Assembly: GCA_024639925.1 (NCBI GenBank)
Contig: JAHEGA010000014.1
Span: 1-10,143, forward strand
Source: Microbacteriaceae bacterium
GTDB lineage: Bacteria > Actinomycetota > Actinomycetes > Actinomycetales > Microbacteriaceae
DNA: 10,143 bases
Reading direction: 5' to 3'
Of this stretch, positions 1 through 6,644 are shown one piece after another. Made by a program: the position numbers and the translations under genes. The stretch's first letter is position 1; each line of letters starts with the position of its first letter. The notes beneath the pieces were generated by a model, which saw nothing but the letters and a program-made list of their open reading frames with translations, was not told where the DNA came from and made no database searches.

Positions 1-263
1 ACACCGAAGAAGAGTCGGGTTCAGATGGCCCCAGCATTGTGGACCTGATTCACGCTGGAGAGATCGACATGGTGATCAACACCCCGCGAGGCAGAAGCGC
101 TCGCGCGGACGGGTACGAGATTCGTACCGCGACCGTGGCCGCTGATAAGGCGCTCTTCACCACCATTGCTCAGCTGGGTGCGGCGGTTGCCTCACTTGAA
201 TTTACCCCGGAAGACCCGACAGTGACGAGCCTCCAGGATTATGAAAAGGCCCGCACGCAGTGA
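1..263 (+). CDS. carB: Carbamoyl-phosphate synthase large subunit, C-terminal end (partial)
   Basis: The reading frame is open from the window edge (first full codon at 3) to a TGA at 261-263, giving the last 86 residues. They match the C-terminal MGS-like allosteric domain of the large subunit, which makes carbamoyl phosphate from bicarbonate, ammonia and two ATP in the cytoplasm for pyrimidine and arginine synthesis. The diagnostic stretch is IVDLIHAGEIDMVINTP followed by ARADGYEIR and then TTIAQLGAAVASLE. In this family the domain binds effectors such as UMP, IMP or ornithine. The TGA overlaps the GTG of pyrF, as expected in a pyrimidine operon. The synthetase domains lie outside the window, so nothing can be said about them. 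The internal GTG at 39 is not the real start. Confidence 0.95.
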   Translation, partial: TEEESGSDGPSIVDLIHAGEIDMVINTPRGRSARADGYEIRTATVAADKALFTTIAQLGAAVASLEFTPEDPTVTSLQDYEKARTQ

Positions 264-1084
264 CGTTTCGAGAGGTATTGACGGCGTCCCATTTCTCGGG
301 GCCCGTGTTATGTGCGGGTGTCGACCCGCACCCTGAAGTTCTCGCTGACTGGGGTTGTTCGGATTCGGCATCGGGTGTGCAGTCCTTTGTCTCGCTTGTG
401 ATGACGGGAGTCCTAGAGTCCGGTGTGCGCGCGGTAAAACCTCAGGTGGCCCTTTTTGAGCGCCATGGGATCGCCGGTATGTCAGCTCTGTCAGCTCTGC
501 TGGGCGATCTTCGCAGCGCAGGAGTGCTCTCCATCGGTGACGCAAAACGAGGTGACATTGGCAGCACCATGGCCGCCTACGCCGATGCTTGGTTGTTGCC
601 GGGAGCAGACTTTGAAGTTGACGCCCTCACCGTAAGCCCGTACTTGGGCGTGGGCGCCATATTGCCGGCTTTGGAGCGTGCAGTGGAGCATGGCAAAGGG
701 GTGTTCGTTCTTGCCGCAACAAGCAACCCCGAGGCACCCAGTCTTCAAGGTGCGGTGCGGCCCTCCGGGCTTTCTGTCGCCCAGCAGGTGGTGAACGAGG
801 TTCACGCCTTCCACATGGACTATCCAAATTCTCACTCGACCCACGGCGTGGTGGTGGGGGCGACAGTCGACCAGAACAGACTGGGTCTGACGTTGTCAGC
901 TGTGCCCGGAATGCCCGTCCTGGCGCCAGGATTTGGTGCCCAAGGTGTGGCTCTATCGGATGCGCGAACGCTTTTTCCTGCATCGCAGCGGTTGTTTCCC
1001 GTTGCTGCCCGCTCGCTTCTCACGGGTGGCCCTGACGGCTTTGCTGATCGAATTCGCTACGCGAGCGCGGAGCTCGGACAGTGA
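260..1084 (+). CDS. pyrF: Orotidine 5'-phosphate decarboxylase (type 2)
   Basis: This 274-residue protein converts OMP to UMP, the last step of de novo pyrimidine synthesis, in the cytoplasm. The length and pattern fit the longer type 2 (Mycobacterium-like) OMP decarboxylases. An N-terminal AGVDPHP segment starts the TIM barrel. KPQVALFE carries Lys60, and DAKRGDIGST carries Asp94, Lys96 and Asp99; together these supply the Lys-Asp-Lys-Asp catalytic set. ATSNPE and LAPGFGAQG are later phosphate-binding-loop sequences. The GTG start at 260 overlaps the carB stop in a GTGA junction. An AAAAGG about 10 bases upstream (244-249) is a plausible but distant Shine-Dalgarno, so translational coupling to carB is likely. 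No truncation or odd substitution is seen. Confidence 0.96.
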   Translation: MTFREVLTASHFSGPVLCAGVDPHPEVLADWGCSDSASGVQSFVSLVMTGVLESGVRAVKPQVALFERHGIAGMSALSALLGDLRSAGVLSIGDAKRGDIGSTMAAYADAWLLPGADFEVDALTVSPYLGVGAILPALERAVEHGKGVFVLAATSNPEAPSLQGAVRPSGLSVAQQVVNEVHAFHMDYPNSHSTHGVVVGATVDQNRLGLTLSAVPGMPVLAPGFGAQGVALSDARTLFPASQRLFPVAARSLLTGGPDGFADRIRYASAELGQ

Positions 1085-1989
1085 CAGCCGAGTTCGATGC
1101 GGTCACCCTGTCGGCCCAGGCGGTGGAGCGTCGTCGCGCGCGGGCCGGGCTTAAGGCCGAGATTGCCGCGGGGCGCGCAAATATCCTCGAGCTCTATGAC
1201 GCAGCGGAGACCAGTACCGACCCGGTGCTGACCGGGCTTCGCGTTCACGCTTTTCTCGGCGCTATTCCTGGCGTAGGGGCAACGAAGCTTCGAGATGCGC
1301 TCCAGAGAGCTGGCGTGCTTCCGACCGCGACGCTCGGCGGACTTCGAGTCCTCCAGCGAGCTGCCCTGCGAAAAGAGGTGGTCCGCCTCTTTCGTCGGTT
1401 CTTCTCGCATCTTCGGGGTGCGCTGGTCATCATTGTCGGCCCAAGCGGGGTGGGCAAGGGGACGATTGCTCGCTGGATTCTCGAGAACAACGACGATTTC
1501 GCGCTCAGTATTTCGGCGACCACACGCGCTCCGCGCCTTGGCGAACGTGAAGGCGAGCACTACTACTTCGTGTCCGAGGCCGCTTTTGACGAATTGGTCA
1601 AGGCTGAAGGGCTCTTGGAGTGGGCCTGGGTGCACAAAACGCACCGGTATGGCACACCCCAAGCACCCGTAGAGGACCTGAGAGATCACGGTGTCAATGT
1701 CGTGTTGGAGATCGATATCCAGGGAGCCAGAGGCGCGAAGCGAAAGATTCCGGAGGCTTTGGTTGTCTTCGTTGGCCCACCGAGTTTTGAGGAGTTGGAG
1801 CGTCGCCTAGCGGCTCGGGGAACGGAAGACGCGCGTGCGCAAAAAGTGCGCTTAGCCACTGCGCGCCGGGAGCTCAAGACCGCGAACCGATGGGACGCAC
1901 TGGTCACCAATCACGACGTGGCGGAAGCAGGGCAAAGCATCGTAGACTTAGCCCGCGCCTCGCGTGAGGCGAAGGATTTCAAGGAGTAG
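1081..1989 (+). CDS. gmk: mIHF–guanylate kinase fusion protein
   Basis: One 302-residue frame holds two domains. Residues about 10-104 match the actinobacterial integration host factor (mIHF/sIHF), a small nucleoid DNA-binding protein: ERRRARAGLK, then ILELYDAAET, LRVHAFLGAIPGVG and LGGLRVLQRAALRKEV. The last segments carry the GVG helix-hairpin-helix-like turn and the basic C-terminal helix. Residues about 112-302 are a complete guanylate kinase (GMP + ATP to GDP + ADP). It shows P-loop GPSGVGKGT (120-128), GMP-site SATTRAPR (145-152) and Tyr161, Glu180 and YGT (190-192), IDIQGA (211-216) and lid arginines near RRLAARG (241-247). Most actinobacteria have separate adjacent mihF and gmk genes; here there is no stop and almost no linker. 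The start is a GTGA overlap with pyrF and has GGAG 8 bases upstream (1069-1072). An in-frame GTG at 1378 could in principle give a kinase of about 203 residues alone, but AGAGG abuts it with no spacer. Confidence 0.95.
   Translation: MTAEFDAVTLSAQAVERRRARAGLKAEIAAGRANILELYDAAETSTDPVLTGLRVHAFLGAIPGVGATKLRDALQRAGVLPTATLGGLRVLQRAALRKEVVRLFRRFFSHLRGALVIIVGPSGVGKGTIARWILENNDDFALSISATTRAPRLGEREGEHYYFVSEAAFDELVKAEGLLEWAWVHKTHRYGTPQAPVEDLRDHGVNVVLEIDIQGARGAKRKIPEALVVFVGPPSFEELERRLAARGTEDARAQKVRLATARRELKTANRWDALVTNHDVAEAGQSIVDLARASREAKDFKE
1981..1986 (+). promoter_or_regulatory. Ribosome binding site of rpoZ
   Basis: AAGGAG lies five bases before the ATG at 1992 and overlaps the last codons of the mihF-gmk fusion. 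It is the best Shine-Dalgarno in the window and fixes the rpoZ start. The stop of the fusion (TAG 1987-1989) sits between it and the ATG, so terminating ribosomes are well placed to restart. Confidence 0.8.
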
Positions 1990-1991
1990 TT

Positions 1992-2249
1992 ATGTCGTTC
2001 AATCGCGATGGAATCATCGAACCGCCCATTGATGAGTTGCTGACTAAGGTGGATTCGAAATACCAGCTGGTGATCTTTGCCTCCAAACGCGCCCGACAGA
2101 TCAACGACTACTATTCGGATCTCGGCGATGGCAGCATTTACGAGCACGTGGGACCCCTCGTGCCTTCGACGGTGGAAGAGAAGTCCCTCAGCATCGCTTT
2201 GCGTGAGGTGAACGAGGGCAAGCTCGTTCTCCACCACAACGCCTCTTAG
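1992..2249 (+). CDS. rpoZ: DNA-directed RNA polymerase omega subunit
   Basis: This 85-residue protein is the small omega subunit, which chaperones and latches the beta' subunit during RNA polymerase assembly. The actinobacterial signature is clear: PPIDELLTKVDSKYQLVIF followed by ASKRARQINDYYSDLG, then YEHVGPLVPS and a C-terminal EKSLSIALREVNEGKL. The conserved KRARQIN helix contacts beta'. It is somewhat shorter than the mycobacterial protein, mainly at the N-terminus. It lies directly between gmk and coaBC, as is usual in Actinomycetota and many other bacteria. A strong AAGGAG precedes the ATG. No anomaly is seen. Confidence 0.96.
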   Translation: MSFNRDGIIEPPIDELLTKVDSKYQLVIFASKRARQINDYYSDLGDGSIYEHVGPLVPSTVEEKSLSIALREVNEGKLVLHHNAS

Positions 2250-2252
2250 GAG
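2248..2252 (+). promoter_or_regulatory. Ribosome binding site of coaBC
   Basis: AGGAG overlaps the rpoZ TAG stop and lies five bases before the GTG at 2258. It supports this GTG over the in-frame GTG at 2267. Confidence 0.7.
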
Positions 2253-2257
2253 CCCGG

Positions 2258-3463
2258 GTGCCCTCGGTGGCGGATGCGCCGCGCATCGTCGTTGGTGTCG
2301 CTGGGGGAATTGCTGCTTACAAAACCGTTTCACTTGTTCGCGCCTTAGTGACCACTGGTGCTGATGTCACGGTGGTCCCCACCGAATCAGCCCTCAAGTT
2401 CGTGGGGCGTCCAACATGGGAAGCGGTTTCTCGCAACCCGGTTGCGGAGGACCTTTTCGACGACGTGGCCACGGTCCGGCATGTGGCGCTCGGGAAAAAT
2501 GCCGACGTCATCGTCATTGCTCCTGCGACTGCACACACCCTCGCCTCGCTCGCCGCCGGCTTAGCTGGCAACCTGCTCGGCACGACCGTGTTGGCCAGTA
2601 GCGCGCCACTCGTGCTGGCTCCGGCGATGCACACGGAGATGTGGGAACATCCCAGCGTCAGCGCCAACGTGGCAACCTTGGTTGAGCGCGGTGCCATTGT
2701 CGTGGGGCCAGATTCCGGTGAGCTAACGGGCGGTGACATTGGGGCCGGGCGTATGTCCGAACCGGAAGCAATCGCTGAAGTGGTCCAGTCGGTACTCGTA
2801 CCTCAGAGCCTGGCGGGCAAACGAGTGGTGGTTTCGGCAGGGGGGACCCGGGAGCCCTTGGACCCCGTGCGGTTCCTCGGTAATCGCTCGAGCGGCGAAA
2901 TGGGAGTTCAACTGGCGCGGGCTGCACATGCGCGAGGGGCCGAGGTCACCCTGGTGGCTGCTCACCTCGAGGTGACACCACCCGCGGGAATCACCGTTGT
3001 TCCTGCCGCTACCGCTGCCGAGATGCTCGAGGTCATGACGGCGCTCGCACCAAGCGCCGACGTGGTGATTATGGCTGCTGCGGTAGCTGACTGGGTAGCC
3101 GCTGAGCCATCGCCCCACAAAATCAAGAAGGCTGACGCAGGTGAGAGCTTTGCTGCGGAACTCGTCCGCGCGCCCGATATTGCCGCAGAGTTGGGTGCCC
3201 GAAAAGTGGCGGGGCAGCTACTGGTCGGTTTCTCTGCAGAAACCACCGAGGACGCCAATTCCCGCGAAGCCATGGCCCGCAAGAAACTGGAGGCCAAGAA
3301 TCTCGATGTCATGTGTGTCAACCAGGTGGGGCACCAGCTAGGCTTTGGGGACGTTGAAACGATTGTGACAATGATTCATCATGCGAGCCCGCAGTCACAG
3401 TCGGTCACCGGAAGTAAGCATTCCGTGGCAGGGCAGATTTTGGATGCTCTGTCCGACCGATAG
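2258..3463 (+). CDS. coaBC: Bifunctional phosphopantothenoylcysteine decarboxylase/synthetase
   Basis: CoaBC (Dfp) carries out two steps of coenzyme A synthesis: CTP-dependent joining of 4'-phosphopantothenate to cysteine, then FMN-dependent decarboxylation to 4'-phosphopantetheine. The 401 residues hold the N-terminal CoaC flavoprotein (about 8-180), with GGIAAYK (16-22), catalytic His75 in RHVALG, APAT (88-91) and PAMHTEMW (122-129). The CoaB synthetase (about 185-401) has AGGTREPLDPVRF, Asn209 in GNRSSG, AAVAD (274-278) and KIKK (288-291), the CTP-site lysine region. Compared with E. coli Dfp as I recall it, Asn125 is His and the flap Cys158 is Gly (LTGGDIGAGRM). The M. tuberculosis protein, also from memory, shows the same two changes, so this looks like the actinobacterial form rather than decay. 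The GTG start has a good AGGAG. Confidence 0.96.
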   Translation: MPSVADAPRIVVGVAGGIAAYKTVSLVRALVTTGADVTVVPTESALKFVGRPTWEAVSRNPVAEDLFDDVATVRHVALGKNADVIVIAPATAHTLASLAAGLAGNLLGTTVLASSAPLVLAPAMHTEMWEHPSVSANVATLVERGAIVVGPDSGELTGGDIGAGRMSEPEAIAEVVQSVLVPQSLAGKRVVVSAGGTREPLDPVRFLGNRSSGEMGVQLARAAHARGAEVTLVAAHLEVTPPAGITVVPAATAAEMLEVMTALAPSADVVIMAAAVADWVAAEPSPHKIKKADAGESFAAELVRAPDIAAELGARKVAGQLLVGFSAETTEDANSREAMARKKLEAKNLDVMCVNQVGHQLGFGDVETIVTMIHHASPQSQSVTGSKHSVAGQILDALSDR

Positions 3464-3472
3464 GTAGGGCTC

Positions 3473-4657
3473 ATGAAGTTTTTCAGTTCCGAATCTGTGA
3501 CCGAAGGTCACCCGGACAAGATGTGCGACCAAATCAGCGATGCGCTGTTGGATGCGTTCCTGGCCGGGGATAAGGGGTCGCGTTGCGCGATCGAATCTCT
3601 GAGCGCCGGGAACATGATTCATGTGGCCGGTGAAGTGACGTCGAAAACGGAAGTTGACGTCGAAAAAGTTGTTCGTGACCTGGTCCGCGACATCGGGTAC
3701 ACAGAGCAGTCCTTTGGGATCGATGCGGACGGCTTTGACTGGCATCTCTCGCTGGGCCAGCAGTCGCCCGACATCGCTGCTGGTGTCGACCAGGCCTTGG
3801 AGTCCCGAGGCGGTGACTCGGACGACCCCTACGACACGTTGGGAGCGGGCGACCAGGGGATCATGTTTGGGTACGCAACCAACGAGACACCATCCTTCAT
3901 GCCGGTTCCGCTGTGGTTGTCCCACCGACTCGCCCAACAGCTGTCCCTCGCACGCAAGACCGGGGCGGTCGACTACCTCAGACCTGACGGCAAGACCCAG
4001 GTAACGATTGGGTTCGAAAACGGCATCCCCGTGGAAGTCAACACGGTGGTGATATCGACGCAACATCACCCCGGTATCGAACACAGCCGTATCGCCGCAG
4101 ACCTCGCACAACAGGTGATTGAGCCAGTCCTCTCGCTCGTTGATCTGGACAGTTCCTCGACTCGCTACCTCATCAACCCTTCGGGTGATTTTGTTACCGG
4201 CGGTCCCGATGGAGACGCCGGTCTGACAGGGCGCAAGATCATCGTTGACACCTATGGTGGTGCCGCAAGGCACGGTGGGGGAGCTTTCAGCGGAAAGGAC
4301 CCGACAAAAGTCGACCGATCTGCTGCCTATGCACTGCGATGGGTGGCAAAAAATGCGGTGGCCGCCGGGCTTGCCGACAAGATTGAGCTCCAGGTCTCGT
4401 ACGCGATTGGAACCGCCCACCCGGTCAGCATCTTCGTGGAGACCTTCGGGACCGAAAAGGTTTCGGTTGACGCGATCGAAAAGGCTGTCAACGCCACGTT
4501 CGATCTCCGCCCTCGGGCCATTATCGAAGAACTCGATTTGTTGAACACTCCCTTCTTGCCCACCGCCGCATACGGCCATTTCGGACGTACCGACGTGGAC
4601 TTTCCCTGGGAGCGGCTCAACAGAGTGGAGGAATTGCGCCAAGCTAGTGGATTGTGA
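3473..4657 (+). CDS. metK: S-adenosylmethionine synthetase
   Basis: This 394-residue cytoplasmic enzyme makes SAM from methionine and ATP, releasing phosphate and pyrophosphate; the active family form is a tetramer. Signatures are ESVTEGHPDK (residues 7-16), GAGDQGIMFGYATNET (from 124), STQHHPGIEH, and the P-loop-like GGGAFSGKD (268-276) followed by PTKVDRSAAY. The C-terminus ends with AAYGHFGR and FPWE. The length is normal for the family. The ATG at 3473 gives the expected N-terminus KFFSSESVTEGHP. Only a weak purine stretch (TAGGTAGGG, 3461-3469) precedes it, so its ribosome binding site is not strong. The gene ends in a GTGA overlap with priA. Its product supplies the cofactor for RsmB, encoded further down the same run. 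Confidence 0.97.
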   Translation: MKFFSSESVTEGHPDKMCDQISDALLDAFLAGDKGSRCAIESLSAGNMIHVAGEVTSKTEVDVEKVVRDLVRDIGYTEQSFGIDADGFDWHLSLGQQSPDIAAGVDQALESRGGDSDDPYDTLGAGDQGIMFGYATNETPSFMPVPLWLSHRLAQQLSLARKTGAVDYLRPDGKTQVTIGFENGIPVEVNTVVISTQHHPGIEHSRIAADLAQQVIEPVLSLVDLDSSSTRYLINPSGDFVTGGPDGDAGLTGRKIIVDTYGGAARHGGGAFSGKDPTKVDRSAAYALRWVAKNAVAAGLADKIELQVSYAIGTAHPVSIFVETFGTEKVSVDAIEKAVNATFDLRPRAIIEELDLLNTPFLPTAAYGHFGRTDVDFPWERLNRVEELRQASGL

Positions 4658-6624
4658 GCCCACAACGTCGAATAGCGCAAGTCCTCCTCGACACAAGGCT
4701 GCCCCAGCTCGACCGTCCCTTTGATTACGAAATTCCCGAAGGTCTTCATGTCGGGATTGGTTCGCTCGTCAAAGTTCCTCTGCGTCAACGCAAAGCGCCC
4801 GCTCAGGGGTACGTCGTTGGGCTGGCCGATTCCACGACTCATACCGGCGCTCTTGCCGAAATCTCGGCAGTAGTGTCGCCAGTGGGTCTGCTTGCTCCAC
4901 AGACCTACGCGCTGGCGGAAGCCGTTGCTGAGCGGCAGGCGGGAAGTGTCGCCGACGTTGTGCGGTTGGCGATACCGCCGCGGTATGTCCGCACCGAGAA
5001 AAAGTGGGCTGAGCGTTCCGATCTCTCAGCGAGTGAATCGCTGAATTCAGAGCTCATGAGAGATATCGATGGGTTCTCGGCCACCAGCTGGGGTGACGTT
5101 CTGCAGCGGGAGGCCAGAACAGCTCTCTATTTCCCCCACGGCGTCGAGCGGGTGGCCGGTTCCCCATGGGTACCCCGAGCCTCCGGTGTGCTTGCGCGCT
5201 TGGCCCAGACGGCCTACGCAGCAGGCGAGTCACTCATTATCGTGGTGCCCACGTGGCGTGACATCGCGTTGCATGAGCAGCCGTTGCGAGAGGCCCTCCC
5301 AGACGGTGCTGTGGTGTCGTTGCACTCGGAGCTTGCGCCGGCCGATCGGTATCGAAGTTTCCTGGAGTGTCTGGAAACGGTGCCACGCGTGGTGATAGGC
5401 ACCCGACATGCCGCCTACGCTCCGGTTCACAATCTCGCCGGCGTTGTTGTCGTGGACGATAGCAACGAATCCCACGGTGAGCCCCTTGCGCCCTACCCCC
5501 ACACGAGGGACATCGCTTTGATTCGAGGAAGTCTGGAAGGGTGCGCCGTCGTATTCGCGAGCCTTGTCCCGAGCCTCAGTGTCACGCGCTGGGTTGAGCA
5601 GGGACACGTGAAAGCCCTCGCGCCCAGTACCAGTCGGCGGGCTCAGGTCATCCCGACCGAGTTGGCCCTGAATCACGGTTCGGAACAGACCCCCGCGCGA
5701 CTTCCTTCGCAAGCTTTCCGGGCGGCGAAGGACGCTGTGGCACTGGGGCCGGTGTTGGTGCAAGTTTTTCGCTCAGGGTTTGCTCCCGGGGTGTCGTGCG
5801 CCGGCTGTAAAGAGAAGAGCTTCTGCCGATCTTGCAGCGGGCCTCTGCGGGTGACTCAGAGGGGTGAGAAACCTGCGTGCCTGTGGTGTGGCGTTGCGGA
5901 TCCGCACTGGCGTTGTGTGTCGTGCGGACACACTACGTTCCACCCCCGAGGACACGGTATCGAGCGCACCCTTTCCGACATTGGGCGTTCGTTCCCGGGA
6001 GTTCCCCTGGTTCGGGCCGATGGGCAACACCGTGTCGTACGAGTGCCGGCAACTCCTGCGCTGGTTATCGCCACACGCGGGGCGGAACCCCTTGCTGAGG
6101 GGGGCTACCGTGCGGCACTTTTGCTGGATGGCGCAGCGATGCTGTCGCGCGAGTCGATGGGTGCTCTGGAAGATTCGCTGCACGCCTGGGAGTCGGTAGT
6201 TTCCCTTCTCGCTGACGATGGGACCGCTTTCCTCACCGACGTTTCTGGCCAGCCGGCCCTCGCTGTTTCCTCCGGGCACTATGAGCCATTGCTTCGCCAC
6301 GAGGTCGCCCAGGGGCGTGTGGTGAAAATGCCTCCCAGCACCCGCATTGCGAGCCTTTCGGGGCCCTCCTCGCAGGTGAATCGCGCCCGTGAGGCACTGG
6401 AAGCTACCGGGGGGCTCATCGACGTTCTGGGCCCAGTGGCCATCAAGGGTGGGATTCGTGTCATTGCGCGCTTTTCCTACGCAGAGGGCCCTGTGGTGAC
6501 GCGGGAATTGCGGGCGATCCGTCAGAAGCTTGCACTGTCCGGCGGTCGGAACCAGTCGGATCGACTGCGCGTGGTCGTTGACAACCCGGACAAGCTCGAT
6601 GACCTCCTACGGGAGGCTTCCTAG
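4654..6624 (+). CDS. priA: PriA-like primosomal protein N' lacking helicase motifs
   Basis: This 656-residue protein belongs to the PriA replication-restart family, which recognises stalled forks and reloads the replisome. The N-terminal DNA-binding domain is recognisable (VLLDTRLPQLDRPFDYEIP, then VGIGSLVKVPLRQRK). All eight zinc cysteines survive: C382, C385, C391, C394, C409, C412, C421 and C424. The ATPase is degenerate. Where family members have a GxTGSGKT Walker A, residues 168-177 read GSPWVPRASG. The DEEH box is DDSN (268-271), and the usual GSATP motif III reads ASLVP (302-306). RNA of actinobacterial genomes is commonly annotated with this helicase-dead PriA, so it is expected, not a pseudogene; the frame is intact. 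The GTG start overlaps the metK stop (GTGA) and has only a weak AGTGG nearby, suggesting coupling to metK. It probably acts as a structural fork-binding or primosome factor (inference). Confidence 0.92.
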   Translation: MSPQRRIAQVLLDTRLPQLDRPFDYEIPEGLHVGIGSLVKVPLRQRKAPAQGYVVGLADSTTHTGALAEISAVVSPVGLLAPQTYALAEAVAERQAGSVADVVRLAIPPRYVRTEKKWAERSDLSASESLNSELMRDIDGFSATSWGDVLQREARTALYFPHGVERVAGSPWVPRASGVLARLAQTAYAAGESLIIVVPTWRDIALHEQPLREALPDGAVVSLHSELAPADRYRSFLECLETVPRVVIGTRHAAYAPVHNLAGVVVVDDSNESHGEPLAPYPHTRDIALIRGSLEGCAVVFASLVPSLSVTRWVEQGHVKALAPSTSRRAQVIPTELALNHGSEQTPARLPSQAFRAAKDAVALGPVLVQVFRSGFAPGVSCAGCKEKSFCRSCSGPLRVTQRGEKPACLWCGVADPHWRCVSCGHTTFHPRGHGIERTLSDIGRSFPGVPLVRADGQHRVVRVPATPALVIATRGAEPLAEGGYRAALLLDGAAMLSRESMGALEDSLHAWESVVSLLADDGTAFLTDVSGQPALAVSSGHYEPLLRHEVAQGRVVKMPPSTRIASLSGPSSQVNRAREALEATGGLIDVLGPVAIKGGIRVIARFSYAEGPVVTRELRAIRQKLALSGGRNQSDRLRVVVDNPDKLDDLLREAS

Positions 6625-6631
6625 GCCCAAG

Positions 6632-6637
6632 TAGGCT
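6632..6637 (+). promoter_or_regulatory. Candidate -10 element for a leaderless fmt transcript
   Basis: TAGGCT fits the actinobacterial TANNNT -10 element and ends seven bases before the fmt ATG, so transcription would begin at or next to the start codon. There is no Shine-Dalgarno in the 20-base gap after priA and no recognisable -35, which is common for such promoters. The wider GTAGNCTG is shared with the gaps before rpe and hisE. Confidence 0.5.
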
Positions 6638-6644
6638 GAGCCGG

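Noticed and set aside
482..499. Tandem TCAGCTCTG repeat in pyrF
   Set aside because: Only two 9-base copies, in frame and coding SALSAL in a normal helix region. It is most likely chance.
1057..1689. A 210-residue minus-strand open frame opposite the mIHF-gmk fusion
   Set aside because: It is in the same codon register as the fusion gene and reflects GC-rich codon use. It has no domain signature or ribosome binding site.
3461..3472. TAGGTAGGGCTC before metK as a fourth leaderless -10 box
   Set aside because: TAGGGC ends two bases before the ATG and lacks the final T of TANNNT, so the spacing cannot place a transcription start at the ATG.
3395..4696. A 433-residue open frame on the minus strand opposite metK, longer than metK itself
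   Set aside because: Its codons register exactly with metK codons, so it stays open because metK lacks TTA, CTA and TCA codons. The translation has no recognisable family, is Arg/Val/Gly-rich, and metK fully explains the sequence.
5158..5572. priA as a pseudogene
   Set aside because: The helicase motifs are gone, but the frame is intact over the whole length and the zinc cysteines are all kept, matching the usual actinobacterial PriA.
6614..6642. Possible hairpin across the priA/fmt junction (GGCT/AGCC and CCTA/TAGG arms)
   Set aside because: The arms are only four bases, there is no T-run, and the fmt start follows at once. This is not a supportable terminator.
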